Assembly: GCA_023228125.1 (NCBI GenBank)
Contig: JALOBT010000007.1
Location: 1-64,000 of the forward strand
Length of the DNA stretch: 64,000 nucleotides
From: Candidatus Cloacimonadota bacterium
GTDB lineage: Bacteria > Cloacimonadota > Cloacimonadia > Cloacimonadales > Cloacimonadaceae
Reading direction: 5' to 3'
Shown here piece after piece: positions 44,262 to 53,553 of this stretch. The notes under the pieces are model-generated. The model did not search any database. It was not told where the DNA came from and was given only the letters and a program-made list of their open reading frames with translations. A program made the position numbers and the translations under genes. Position 1 is the stretch's first letter. Every line of letters begins with the position of its first letter.

Positions 44262-45380
44262 ATGAGCAAGAACAAGATAGTCTGTAATAAGCCCGGTTTA
44301 TTTGAGGGGCTGAGTGAAGCAGAAATAGAGCGATTTGCCGAAAACCTGAAACGCATGACGTTCAAGAAGGGTACTCAAATCATCACAGAAAACGAAGAGG
44401 CTGACGGCTTGTTTTTTATTATCAAGGGGAAAGTAGAGATCAATAAAGACCTCAAAAACCCTGAAACTCCAGTGGCGCAATTATCTATACTCGAAGCCGG
44501 AGATTTCTTTGGAGAAATGGGCGTGATCGAAGAAGAGCCGCGCAGTGCCTCGGTATCGGCCCTCGAAGAAGTGGAGCTTTTGATCATCCCGAAAGAAGTT
44601 TTTACCGAGCTTTCCTTTACTCATCCCAAGGTGATGTACAACCTCATTCGCACGCTTTCTGAACGCCTGCGCCATACCAATGAACGCTTTGTAAGCCTGA
44701 TGGATGATATGATTTCGCAAAACCGTCTGATGGCGATCGGGATGGCAGCCAGCAAGATCATCCATGATATCAAGACGCCTTTGACTGTGATGGTTTTGAC
44801 CGCACAGCTCATCGAAAACCTCTTCCCGGAAAGCGAAGAATTCACCCAAAGCATTATCAAACAAACGCGTTTGGTAGATCAATTGGTGCGTGAGATTCTG
44901 GACTTTTCCCGAGGTGTGGAATCCACTCCTCTGATCCAAAAAGTGGATTTGGTAAAGTTCTTTGAAGACATCAAAGAGATCAACGATGCCGCTCTGAAGG
45001 GACGCGACATTGCCTTCGTGGTGGACAACAAAGTCCATGACTACGTGTATTTTGATGAAGCCAAGATTCGCCGCGTGCTGATGAATCTGATCAAAAACGC
45101 CAGCGAGGCCATGAATGAAAATACAGAGATCAAGCTCGCTGCTTCTATGGCGGCCGGCTGGCTACAGATCAGCGTGATCGATAATGGCCCCGGAGTTCCG
45201 CTGGGGATCAGGGACAATATCTTTGAACCTTTTGTGACCAACGGTAAAACTCATGGCACAGGTCTGGGTCTGCCCATTTGCCGCAAGCTGGTGCACGAGC
45301 ATCGGGGCAGATTGGAATACATCCCCCTGGAGCCCACCGGCAGCCGCTTTGACGTGCGGATTCCGCAGACCATGAAATAA
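44262..45380 (+). CDS. Soluble histidine kinase with cyclic-nucleotide-binding sensor
   Basis: A 372-residue protein. Residues ~10-140 are a CRP-type cNMP-binding barrel: GTQIITENEEADGLFFIIKG and the phosphate cassette FFGEMGVIEEEPRSASVSA. A helix (~140-160) leads to the HisKA segment with phospho-acceptor H168 in IIHDIKTPLTV, and then the HATPase domain with N box NLIKNASEAM, G1 VIDNGPGVP, F box FEPFVT and G2 GTGLGLPICRKL. There is no membrane helix, so it is cytoplasmic and would sense a soluble ligand. No response regulator is adjacent. ATG at 44262 has GGGGGAA 5-7 bases upstream. Confidence 0.93.
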   Translation: MSKNKIVCNKPGLFEGLSEAEIERFAENLKRMTFKKGTQIITENEEADGLFFIIKGKVEINKDLKNPETPVAQLSILEAGDFFGEMGVIEEEPRSASVSALEEVELLIIPKEVFTELSFTHPKVMYNLIRTLSERLRHTNERFVSLMDDMISQNRLMAIGMAASKIIHDIKTPLTVMVLTAQLIENLFPESEEFTQSIIKQTRLVDQLVREILDFSRGVESTPLIQKVDLVKFFEDIKEINDAALKGRDIAFVVDNKVHDYVYFDEAKIRRVLMNLIKNASEAMNENTEIKLAASMAAGWLQISVIDNGPGVPLGIRDNIFEPFVTNGKTHGTGLGLPICRKLVHEHRGRLEYIPLEPTGSRFDVRIPQTMK

Positions 45381-45448
45381 AATAGCTTGTCAAAATATGG
45401 CTGCAAAATAATCTGACTCTCAAAACAAAATATTAAGGGACGGTTCAA

Positions 45449-45646
45449 ATGTCAAGAATATGCGATATCTGTGGAAAGACCGCTCAGGTGGGGAATCATC
45501 GTTCCCACGCCTTGAATGCTACCAAACGTCGGTTTTATCCGAACTTGCACGAAATCCGCGCTATTTTCGATGGCGGGATCAAACGCGTAAAAGTTTGTAG
45601 CTCTTGCCTTAAAGCAAATAAAGTTCGTAAAGCCGTATCCAAATAA
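45449..45646 (+). CDS. rpmB: 50S ribosomal protein L28
   Basis: The 65-residue L28 with the zinc-ribbon cysteines kept (CDICGK at 5-10, CSSC near 51-54), so the C+ form. GNHRSHALNATKRRFYPNL is the conserved family segment. It is a component of the large subunit near the E site. It is a single gene, 68 bases after the kinase, with a strong terminator 40 bases downstream. Confidence 0.97.
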   Translation: MSRICDICGKTAQVGNHRSHALNATKRRFYPNLHEIRAIFDGGIKRVKVCSSCLKANKVRKAVSK

Positions 45647-45684
45647 GATACTCCTTACGCACCAAAGAGCTTACTATAATAAAT

Positions 45685-45722
45685 CGGGAATTGCGGTGAT
45701 GCCGGATTCCCGTTTTCTCGTT
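45685..45722 (+). terminator. Terminator after rpmB
   Basis: Stem CGGGAAT/ATTCCCG (45685-45712) followed by TTTTCTCGTTATTT. Confidence 0.8.
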
Positions 45723-45755
45723 ATTTAAACTTTAACGAAGACAATAGGGGATGAT

Positions 45756-46742
45756 GTGTTAATCGAAGAAATTCAAGCCCAAGTAACAGAAAGTTCTACC
45801 GCCTTAAGAGACGTGAGACATGAGCTGGGCAAAGCTGTGATCGGCCAGGATGCCATCATCAGCAGGCTCTTGATCGCGATTCTGGCAGATGGACACGTGC
45901 TGATAGAAGGAGTCCCTGGCTTGGCCAAGACCCTCATAGTCAGTAGTCTCGCGGCCTGCCTCAAGGCCAGCTTTACCCGCATTCAGTTCACCCCGGATCT
46001 GCTTCCCGCAGATATTACCGGCACGCTGATCTTCAATCAGAAGACCGCAGAATTTTATCCCAAAAAAGGGCCTATCTTTGCCAATTTCATCCTGGCTGAT
46101 GAGATCAACCGGGCACCCTCCAAGGTGCAATCCGCACTGCTCGAAGCCATGCAGGAACGCCAGGTGACTATAGGTGAAACCAGTGAGCCTTTGCCGGATC
46201 CTTTCTTTGTAATGGCCACCCAAAATCCAATCGAACAAGAGGGGACCTATCCCTTGCCGGAAGCACAGATAGACCGCTTTATGATGAAGCTGCTGATCCG
46301 CTATCCGCAGATGCAGGAAGAGCGCAAGATCATGGCTTTGATGGTGGATCCCAAGCCCATCCAGATCTTGCCGGTGCTCACCCCTGAAAAGATCAAGCTG
46401 ATGCGCCAGGTGATGCACAGCGTTTATATGGAAGAAAAGCTTTGGGATTATATCCTGAATTTGGTCTGGGCTACGCGGCATCCAGAGCGTTATCCGCGGC
46501 TGGGCACTTTGGCTCCTCTGATCAATTATGGTGCCTCTCCCCGGGCCAGCATCTATCTGGCCAAAGCGGCCAAAGCGCATGCCTATCTGGAAGGAAGAGC
46601 CTATGTAGTGCCGGATGATATCAAGGCCATCGGAAAAGATGTATTGCGTCACAGAATCGTGCTTTCCTACGAAGCGGAAGCCGAAGAAATCCAGAGCGAA
46701 GAGATTGTGGGCCGCATCCTGGATGAGATTGAGGTACCTTAA
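45756..46742 (+). CDS. MoxR family AAA+ ATPase
   Basis: A 328-residue MoxR ATPase: Walker A GVPGLAKT (52-59), Walker B region FILADEINRAPSK, sensor 1 VMATQNPIEQEGTYPLPEAQ and the C-terminal lid YGASPRASI. MoxR proteins act as chaperone-like partners of von Willebrand A proteins. The start is a GTG at 45756 with GGGG about 5 bases upstream; no in-frame ATG lies nearby. It heads an eight-gene operon, MoxR-DUF58-(DUF4381-like)-BatA-BatB-BatC-BatD-BatE, in the order known from Bacteroidetes and Leptospira aerotolerance loci. Confidence 0.95.
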   Translation: MLIEEIQAQVTESSTALRDVRHELGKAVIGQDAIISRLLIAILADGHVLIEGVPGLAKTLIVSSLAACLKASFTRIQFTPDLLPADITGTLIFNQKTAEFYPKKGPIFANFILADEINRAPSKVQSALLEAMQERQVTIGETSEPLPDPFFVMATQNPIEQEGTYPLPEAQIDRFMMKLLIRYPQMQEERKIMALMVDPKPIQILPVLTPEKIKLMRQVMHSVYMEEKLWDYILNLVWATRHPERYPRLGTLAPLINYGASPRASIYLAKAAKAHAYLEGRAYVVPDDIKAIGKDVLRHRIVLSYEAEAEEIQSEEIVGRILDEIEVP

Positions 46743-46758
46743 GGTATAGGACAATATA

Positions 46759-47649
46759 GTGCACCTGCTAAGCACTGCTGACCTGCTCAGGAAAATCCGC
46801 CGGCTGGAGATATCCACCAAAAACATCGTCAATGAAATCTTCAGCGGAGAGTATCATTCCAGCTTCAAAGGACAGGGTCTGGAATTCAGCGAAGTAAGGG
46901 AATACCAGGCAGGGGACAATTACCGGGATATAGATTGGAACGTCTCCGCCCGGCTGGGACTGCCCTTCGTGAAGAAATACCGCGAAACCAGAGAGCTGAT
47001 CGTGGTCTTCCTGGTGGATATCAGTGCCTCGCAATTTTCGGGCACATCCTACGCCCTCAAAAAAGAACGAATAGCCGAGATCGTGGCTACTCTGGCTTTT
47101 TCTGCCGTGGCTAATGGAGATCGTTGCAGTTTGATCATGTATTCGGACAGTCTGGAAAAGTTTCTGCCTCCGCGCAAAGGGCACAATCGCGCCTTGGAGA
47201 TCATCCGCGAAATCCTTCATCACGAGCCGCATAGCAAGCTTACTTCGCTATCCGCGGCCTGTGAATATGCCAGTAAAATCCTGGGAAAACGCGCGGTGGT
47301 CTTTCTGCTTTCGGACTTTCTGGATAGCGGCTACGAAAAGCAAATGGCGATCCTGGCCAAAAAGCATGATCTCATCGCACTGCAAGTCTTGGACGATAGC
47401 GAGCTGGACTTGCCCAAAGCCGGCGTTTTGCGCTTTATCGATCCTGAAACCGGCCGCGCTGAATATATCAATACGGCAGATGCCAAGCTCAGACAGGCCT
47501 ATAAAGCCAATATCAATATCGAGCAAGAGAAACTCAAGACCACGCTCAAAGCTATGGGCTGTGATTATATGCTCTTCAAAAACTCGGATTCTTTCGTGCG
47601 GGTACTCCGCAAGTTTTTCAAGGGGCGCTCCCGACGGAGACAAAGATGA
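46759..47649 (+). CDS. DUF58 protein (vWA-like)
   Basis: A 296-residue DUF58 protein: the family signature from GEYHSSFKGQGLEFSEVREY through NYRDIDWNVSARL (~30-75) and a degenerate vWA fold with FLVDISASQ in place of a full metal site. Role: partner of MoxR in complex assembly, presumably cytoplasmic. Start GTG at 46759, AGGA 7 bases upstream, 16 bases after moxR. The stop overlaps the next ATG (ATGA). Confidence 0.93.
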   Translation: MHLLSTADLLRKIRRLEISTKNIVNEIFSGEYHSSFKGQGLEFSEVREYQAGDNYRDIDWNVSARLGLPFVKKYRETRELIVVFLVDISASQFSGTSYALKKERIAEIVATLAFSAVANGDRCSLIMYSDSLEKFLPPRKGHNRALEIIREILHHEPHSKLTSLSAACEYASKILGKRAVVFLLSDFLDSGYEKQMAILAKKHDLIALQVLDDSELDLPKAGVLRFIDPETGRAEYINTADAKLRQAYKANINIEQEKLKTTLKAMGCDYMLFKNSDSFVRVLRKFFKGRSRRRQR

Positions 47650-48527
47650 AAAAGCTTCTGACTATGATGCTGCTCAGCCTCTGTGTTAGCCTGCTCTTGG
47701 GGACGGTAAGCCAAAGCCTGGCAGGTGCAGATAGTCTGAGCATCGGCAAACCCTTTAGCCTTTTGATCAAGACGGATTTCCCCTTGGCAGAAGTGGTGAT
47801 TCCGGATAGCCTGACTGCGTTTCGGGTGCTGAATACCCAGATTGAGCAAGATGGCCAGGGCAGCAAAGCCACGCTTGCGATCGCCCCGCTGAGGGTGGGT
47901 GCGCTGTCTTTTCCAAAGCTGAAGCTGAAGGCCAGAGGAATCTTGCACAGCGGTGACTCCACAGATGGCTTCAGGGTCTATGTGCTGGCTACCAGGGCAG
48001 ATGCGGATACTCTGCTCAGGGATATCAAGCCAGCTCTGCGCTACAAGGCAGAAGCTCCTTTTTGGCTGTATCTCTTCATCTTTCTGGTCTGTCTGGCCTT
48101 GGCTACTATCCTCATCATCATGGCTTTGAACAAAAGTCCAGGCAAGAAGCCCAAGCCCAGGCCCGCGATCGTTCCTGCCAAAAAGATTGCCCCACCCTGT
48201 CTGCTGGCCCTCAGAAAGCTGGAGGAACTGGAGCGCAGCGGCCTTGCAGAAAGCGATGTTCTGGCCTATCACTATCAGCTTTCGATGATCCTGCGGGAGT
48301 TTTTGGAGCTTAGCTATCACTTCGGCGCTATGGAAATGACGATCCTGGAGATCGAATACGCCCTGCAGCAAAGCTGTCCAGAGCAGGCTGAAGAGTTTTT
48401 AAGGATCCTGCGCTACTGCGATCTGGTGAAATTCGCCAAACTGCTCCCCAGTTCTGCACAGATTGGCTTGCAAACTCAGGCTTTGAGACAAATCCTGATC
48501 AAGTATATCTCGGGGACCAATGCTTAG
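47646..48527 (+). CDS. Single-pass membrane protein of the Bat operon (DUF4381-like)
   Basis: A 293-residue protein with a signal peptide (LLSLCVSLLLGTVSQSLAG), a beta-rich periplasmic part (~28-135), one membrane helix (~138-162, PFWLYLFIFLVCLALATILI) and a cytoplasmic helical part with YHYQLSMILREFLELSYH. Position between DUF58 and BatA and the LREFLELSY segment match the DUF4381-like or BatD-C-terminal-like proteins of these operons. It overlaps both neighbours (4 and 8 bases), so translation is coupled. Confidence 0.75.
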   Translation: MKKLLTMMLLSLCVSLLLGTVSQSLAGADSLSIGKPFSLLIKTDFPLAEVVIPDSLTAFRVLNTQIEQDGQGSKATLAIAPLRVGALSFPKLKLKARGILHSGDSTDGFRVYVLATRADADTLLRDIKPALRYKAEAPFWLYLFIFLVCLALATILIIMALNKSPGKKPKPRPAIVPAKKIAPPCLLALRKLEELERSGLAESDVLAYHYQLSMILREFLELSYHFGAMEMTILEIEYALQQSCPEQAEEFLRILRYCDLVKFAKLLPSSAQIGLQTQALRQILIKYISGTNA

Positions 48528-49515
48528 ATTTGCCCAACCTCTGTTTCTGCTCTTGCTCTTGATCATTCCAGGCTATTTATATCTGGATTTGCAGATGCGC
48601 AAAGCCAGGAAACTGGCCCTGCCTAATAGCAGACTGCGCCTCCTGCTCTCACTCTCGGGCAATAAGCGGTTCTGGACCTATTTATATCCAGCTTTGCGCT
48701 CATTGATCCTCTTCTTCTTGATTATAGCACTGGCAGGTCCGCAATGGGGAATAGCCAGCCGCGACTTCCGCAAAAAGGGCGTGGATATCGCTATCGCTCT
48801 GGATGTAAGCGGCTCTATGTTAGCCTTGGATTTCCTGCCGCAAAACCGTCTCGGCGCAGCAGTGAAGGTGGCCAAAGACTTTGTTTCCCGGCGGCCTAAT
48901 GACCGCTTTTCCCTCGTCGCTTTTTCGGAATATGCCGTCACCTGCAGTCCGCTGAGCTACGATCATGCTGCGGTAATGGCCGCTCTGGATCATCTGGAAG
49001 TAAATATACAGGCCAGCGGAACCGCCATCGGCATGGGGCTGGCCAAAGCGGTGGCCCGGCTCAAAGACAGCTCTGCCAAATCCCGCATTGTGATCCTGGT
49101 CACGGATGGGGTAAATAATACCGGAGAGATCGATCCCATCTCCGCCGCGCGGATGGCAGCAGCTTTGGACATCAAGGTCTATCCCATCGGAGTGGGCTCT
49201 GGCGGTATGGTTCCTTTTCCTTATGCAGATCCCCTTTTTGGCAGCCGCAACATCCCTACTTTGATCGAACTGGATATGCAGACTTTGGATAAAATAGCTG
49301 AGATCACGCATACCGGTAAGGCCGCCAAAGCTGAAGACGCCACTCAATTGCGCGAGATCATGAAAGAGCTGGATGCCCTGCAGCGCACTCAGTTCAGCTC
49401 CAAAATCAACTATCAGTGGAATGATCGCTTCCCCATCTTTTTGTGGCTGGCTCTGATTTTGATCGGGCTGGAAATACTGTGTAAGAGCTATATTATGCCG
49501 GTCTTTCCGGAGTGA
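48520..49515 (+). CDS. batA: BatA, membrane-anchored vWA protein
   Basis: A 331-residue protein with two N-terminal membrane segments (~5-22 and ~55-75), a vWA domain with intact metal-binding site DVSGSM (95-100), a second site residue in GTAIGMGL and VTDGVNN, and a C-terminal membrane helix (~308-326). It exposes the vWA domain for protein binding. ATG lies inside the end of the upstream gene. Bat proteins are linked to stress or oxygen tolerance in Bacteroides; the exact partner here is unknown. Confidence 0.93.
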   Translation: MLRFAQPLFLLLLLIIPGYLYLDLQMRKARKLALPNSRLRLLLSLSGNKRFWTYLYPALRSLILFFLIIALAGPQWGIASRDFRKKGVDIAIALDVSGSMLALDFLPQNRLGAAVKVAKDFVSRRPNDRFSLVAFSEYAVTCSPLSYDHAAVMAALDHLEVNIQASGTAIGMGLAKAVARLKDSSAKSRIVILVTDGVNNTGEIDPISAARMAAALDIKVYPIGVGSGGMVPFPYADPLFGSRNIPTLIELDMQTLDKIAEITHTGKAAKAEDATQLREIMKELDALQRTQFSSKINYQWNDRFPIFLWLALILIGLEILCKSYIMPVFPE

Positions 49516-49519
49516 TCAG

Positions 49520-50500
49520 ATGAATCTATACAGCCCTTACATCCTGCTTATCCTCTGCCTGATCCCACTTCTGATCTGGCTGATTACGCGGAGCGGCAAA
49601 CGCTTCAAATCCCGCTTTTCCCAATTTGCCGAACCTGCCTTTATGCAGATCTATCTGAGGCAGCACTCTCCCTTTTATAGTTCGCTCAAACTCTTTCTTT
49701 TGGTAATCGCCTTTGCCTTTATAGTGCTCGCTTTGGCCAGGCCGCAGTGGGACTTCAAAGAGCACGATATCAGCTCCCAGGGCCTGGATATCATCTTTGT
49801 CATCGATGTTTCGCTCAGTATGAAAGCCACGGACATTCAGCCAGACCGCCTCACCCGCTCCATCTTACAGGTTTCCGCCTTTGTGGATCAACTGAAGACA
49901 GACCGCCTGGGCGTGATCTCCTTTGCCGGAGCAGCTACCATCGAATGCCCGCTCACCGAGGATCATGAGGCTGTGAAGATGGTGCTCAGCAGCCTGTCCA
50001 CAGACTCCGCAGCACGTGCCGGAACCGAGATCGGCAGAGCCCTGGATGCTGCCAGAATCGCCTTTGGAGCAGGCTCCGGACCCGGGGTATTGGTGCTGAT
50101 TTCGGATGGTGAAGACCTCTCCTCCGCCTCCATCGCCAAAGCCCGCGATCTCGCTGGTGACCGCGTGCGCATCTACACCATGGGAGTGGGCTCCGAAGAA
50201 GGGGCCATCATCCGCAATCCCTATACCGGTGAAGAGCGGCTCAGTAAGCTGGATGCCGCAAATTTGCAACGCATTGCCCAGGTGAGTGGCGGAGAATTCT
50301 TCCGCATCACCCCTTCTGCAGCGGAAATCAAGCTGCTTTTATCCCGCATCTATCAAAGCGAAAAGAGCCAAAACAGTGCCCGCACGGTGAATCTGTATAA
50401 AGAGCAGTATCATCTCTTTGCCATTGCCGCACTGATCTTTATCCTCTTGGAAAGCCTGATCCTCCCCCTCAAACGGCAGAAGGAAGGAAGCAAGAAATGA
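49520..50500 (+). CDS. batB: BatB, membrane-anchored vWA protein
   Basis: A 326-residue paralogue of BatA with the same plan: N-terminal helices (~7-22, ~56-76), vWA site DVSLSM (96-101), GTEIGRAL and ISDGEDLSSA, and a C-terminal helix (~298-316). It starts 4 bases after batA and overlaps batC by 4 bases. Confidence 0.93.
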   Translation: MNLYSPYILLILCLIPLLIWLITRSGKRFKSRFSQFAEPAFMQIYLRQHSPFYSSLKLFLLVIAFAFIVLALARPQWDFKEHDISSQGLDIIFVIDVSLSMKATDIQPDRLTRSILQVSAFVDQLKTDRLGVISFAGAATIECPLTEDHEAVKMVLSSLSTDSAARAGTEIGRALDAARIAFGAGSGPGVLVLISDGEDLSSASIAKARDLAGDRVRIYTMGVGSEEGAIIRNPYTGEERLSKLDAANLQRIAQVSGGEFFRITPSAAEIKLLLSRIYQSEKSQNSARTVNLYKEQYHLFAIAALIFILLESLILPLKRQKEGSKK

Positions 50501-51093
50501 GCAAGAAACAGATAGTTTTGCTCAGCATTTTGGCTATCCTGCTACTGCTTTTGATCCTGGAGCTGGCCTTCCGCCCTCAGGTTCTGCTAAATAGCCTGGG
50601 AAGGGAACTGCTGAATCTGAAGCGTTTTGAAAGCGCAGAACAGCTCTTTGCCCGCAATCAAGAAAAAGGTGGCGTTGTGTCAGCCAGCAATCTGGCCAAA
50701 TCCCGCTACAAAAGCGGCAAGTTCGACGAAGCTGAATCTGCCTCGGAAGCTGCTTTGACGCAGGATCCTCAGGCTGCCGCCCTGCATTATGACCGGGGCA
50801 ATATCGCCTATCAGAAGCAGGATTATGAGGCTGCGGTAAAGAGCTATGAGCAGGCGCTCCTGGCAGACCCCAGCGATGCAGATTGCAAAGCCAATCTCGA
50901 GCTGGCCCTGAAAATGCTGGACGAAAATCCACCCCCGCCAGAAAGTGAAGACAAGCCTGAAAACGAGCCTGAAGAGCAGCAACGGAATGAAGACGAAGTG
51001 CGCAATATCCTCGAAGCCCTGGACAATCTGGAAGCTCGGGATCGTAAAAACCAGAACGAGAAGACCCCGCCCAAAACCCAAAATTGGTGGTAA
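50497..51093 (+). CDS. batC: BatC, membrane-anchored TPR protein
   Basis: A 198-residue protein with one N-terminal membrane helix (~6-24), two or three TPR units (SNLAKSRYKSGKFDEAESAS; LHYDRGNIAYQKQDYEAAVK) and a very acidic, proline-rich tail (~145-198). It likely scaffolds BatA/BatB at the periplasmic face. The ATG overlaps the batB stop. Confidence 0.88.
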   Translation: MSKKQIVLLSILAILLLLLILELAFRPQVLLNSLGRELLNLKRFESAEQLFARNQEKGGVVSASNLAKSRYKSGKFDEAESASEAALTQDPQAAALHYDRGNIAYQKQDYEAAVKSYEQALLADPSDADCKANLELALKMLDENPPPPESEDKPENEPEEQQRNEDEVRNILEALDNLEARDRKNQNEKTPPKTQNWW

Positions 51094-51094
51094 G

Positions 51095-52852
51095 ATGAAA
51101 CGATATCTGCTTTTGACAGTGATGCTTTTGCCGATGATCCTATTGGCTGTGACGGTGACGGCCTCGGTGAATAAGCCCCGGCTCTCTCTGGCCGAACGGC
51201 TTGAACTCACCCTGGAGATCAAAAGCGAGAGCAGCATCACCATGTCCGAGCCCAGTCCGCCCAGTTTTGAGCTCTTTACTTTTGTGAATATGCGCAGTGC
51301 CTCTCGCAGCTCCACCACCTTGACTGGTTTCAAGATGGAAACCCAGCATCTGCGCTCTTATATTTATTCTTACATCCCTCAGAAAGAGGGCAAGACCACG
51401 ATCCCTGCGCAGGAAATCAGGGTTGGTAACAAAGTTTACAGTAGCTCCGCAATTTCGGTAACAATAGTAAAATCTTCTTCAAATTCCCAGGCCCAAAGTA
51501 GCCCTGGTATCTCACCTGGCTTTGATTTTGACGATCCTGATCTGCCCTGGTCTGCAGACCGCATTGCCGGCTCCACCCTGATCCTGGCCTATCCTAAACT
51601 GCAAAAGGTATATAAGGGACAGCCCGCGGTGATTTCTTACTATTTATATACAGATCAGATGGTGCGCTCCTTCAATCTTGAAGGCGAAAAAGACTTCCCT
51701 GGCTATGGCAAGAGCGATTACGAATCGCCTACTATGCTGAATTACGAGACTGTAAACTACAATGGACACAGGTATCAAAGGGCTTTGATCAAGCGCCTCG
51801 TGCTGCTGCCCAATGAAGCCGGAGAATTGCAAGCTCCCCTGCTGCAAGGACGAGCGCGCATCTATGAATTTGGCTATTTGAACCAAAGAGTGCATTCCGA
51901 GCCGGCTTGGCTGGAAGTATCAGCCTTGCCCAAGAGCAATGTCCCGGAAGACTTTGGCGGTGCTGTGGGCAGATTTGAGGTCTCGGATAATCTCAGTGCA
52001 GAGTCTCTGAGCCTGGGCGAAGCTCTCACCTTTAGTGTGCGCATCGCCGGACGAGGTAATTTCAACCAATTTGCGCATCCCCATTTTCCCGAAAGCAGTG
52101 CCCAGATCTCCTCGCCCATGGCCATAGACCGCTTGAGTGCCGGAGTGGACGGCAGCCGCACCTTATATTACACCATTATCCCAAAAGACAAAGGCATCTA
52201 CACGCTTCCCCCCTTGAGCTTTAGCTGGTTTGATCCCGATCATGGAGACTATCGCCATTATGCCAGCAAGCAGCGCGAGATTCAGGTCAAAGGCACCACT
52301 GTGGTTAGCTATTTTTCTTCACTTTTGGAATCCGGTAAAGCTCAGAGCATCAGACCAATGCTATCCCGCCACAGCTACCCGGCTCACCATAATTATCTCA
52401 AGCAAATCTGGTATTGGCTATTGGTAGCGATCATCCTGGCAGCCAGCATCTTTTCGGCTTATATAGCCTGGCACAAAGCTAAAAAGCACCGGAATCCAGA
52501 AGAATACAATCAAATGATGGCAGATAAAGCCTTGAAGAAATACCTTGAGGAAGCCTCGGAAGCAGCCAAGAACCTCTCCCAGGATTTCTATACTCTGGCC
52601 CAAAACGGTTTGATGCGCTACTTAGCTGAAAAGTATGGGGTTTCGAATCGCCTTTCCACCCCGGAAAAGATCGCCGAATTGCAGCAGAAACAGATTCCCG
52701 AGCAATTGATCTCAGATCTGAATGCCTTCATCGATCTATGTGAAAGGCAGCGCTTTAGTCCCCAGAAACGAGATGCGGCCAAGCTCATGGAAGATCATCA
52801 TCAGCTCAGGCACATCGTGAGCAGCTTCAGCAAAAAAGGAGCCGCCAAATGA
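51095..52852 (+). CDS. batD: BatD, large periplasmic protein
   Basis: A 585-residue BatD: signal peptide (RYLLLTVMLLPMILLAVTVTA), immunoglobulin-like beta domains (LAERLELTLEIKSES, YKGQPAVISYYLYTD, LGEALTFSVRIAGRGNFNQF), one membrane helix (~445-465, YWLLVAIILAASIFSAYIAW) and a cytoplasmic helical end with FYTLAQNGLMRYLAEKYG. The ATG at 51095 follows the batC stop by one base and precedes the signal peptide; the frame is open for 50 more codons upstream but within batC. It overlaps batE by 4 bases. Confidence 0.92.
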   Translation: MKRYLLLTVMLLPMILLAVTVTASVNKPRLSLAERLELTLEIKSESSITMSEPSPPSFELFTFVNMRSASRSSTTLTGFKMETQHLRSYIYSYIPQKEGKTTIPAQEIRVGNKVYSSSAISVTIVKSSSNSQAQSSPGISPGFDFDDPDLPWSADRIAGSTLILAYPKLQKVYKGQPAVISYYLYTDQMVRSFNLEGEKDFPGYGKSDYESPTMLNYETVNYNGHRYQRALIKRLVLLPNEAGELQAPLLQGRARIYEFGYLNQRVHSEPAWLEVSALPKSNVPEDFGGAVGRFEVSDNLSAESLSLGEALTFSVRIAGRGNFNQFAHPHFPESSAQISSPMAIDRLSAGVDGSRTLYYTIIPKDKGIYTLPPLSFSWFDPDHGDYRHYASKQREIQVKGTTVVSYFSSLLESGKAQSIRPMLSRHSYPAHHNYLKQIWYWLLVAIILAASIFSAYIAWHKAKKHRNPEEYNQMMADKALKKYLEEASEAAKNLSQDFYTLAQNGLMRYLAEKYGVSNRLSTPEKIAELQQKQIPEQLISDLNAFIDLCERQRFSPQKRDAAKLMEDHHQLRHIVSSFSKKGAAK

Positions 52853-53553
52853 AAGCGTTCTGGACTCTTTTGATACTATCCACCCTGATCTTTGGTGGCC
52901 TGGCTGCCAGCGAATTTGACCAGCTCAAAGCCTTGGAAGAACAAGGCCTCCAAAACCCTGATCTATACTATAATCTTGGTGTAACCTATTGGCAACTGGG
53001 TCAAAGTGGGATGGCAAATCTGTACTTCCTCAAAGCTTTGAACCTGGATTCGGCACACAAACTCGCCAAGGAAAACTTAGGTTTTGTGACCGCCCTTTCG
53101 CAAGATCGCCAGCTCTATCCACAGCAGCTCTTTTTGCTGAGGGTGTTCTGGGAAGTCTATGACTACCTGAATCTTAACCGGATGGCGATCTTGACTCTAA
53201 CGCTGCTTTTGCTCTCTGCGCTCAGCCTTTCCTGGCTCTTGCATTACGATCCGGATAAAGAACGGGGATTGCCCAGCCTGATCTTTGGCATCTGCCTTTT
53301 TCTGCTGCTGAGTTCGACCACCTTTTTGGGGATCAAAGCCTATCGCCAGGCGCATAACAGCAAAGCCGTGCTGATCCAGAGCCAGGCAGAACTGAGAGCA
53401 GAACCGGAGCTCAAGGCAAGCCGGGTAGCTGTGATCCATGAAGCTCTGATCCTGAAAGTGGAAGCAAGCAAACCGGGCTGGAGCCTGGTGCGTCTGCCGG
53501 ATGGCAATAGCGGATGGATCGAGAGTGCAGCCATAGCCAAAGTGCGCCCGTAA
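52849..53553 (+). CDS. batE: BatE, TPR and SH3 protein
   Basis: A 234-residue protein with a signal peptide, a TPR pair (LYYNLGVTYWQLGQSGMANL), two membrane helices (~105-125 and ~139-160) and a C-terminal bacterial SH3 domain (~175-232: LRAEPELKASRVAVIHEA then GWSLVRLPDGNSGWIES). It closes the operon; a repeat-filled gap follows. Confidence 0.88.
   Translation: MKAFWTLLILSTLIFGGLAASEFDQLKALEEQGLQNPDLYYNLGVTYWQLGQSGMANLYFLKALNLDSAHKLAKENLGFVTALSQDRQLYPQQLFLLRVFWEVYDYLNLNRMAILTLTLLLLSALSLSWLLHYDPDKERGLPSLIFGICLFLLLSSTTFLGIKAYRQAHNSKAVLIQSQAELRAEPELKASRVAVIHEALILKVEASKPGWSLVRLPDGNSGWIESAAIAKVRP

Noticed and set aside
45756..53553. Bat operon as a defence system (MoxR-vWA type)
   Set aside because: Gene order and domains match the well-known Bat aerotolerance-type operon, so a defence role is not needed to explain it.
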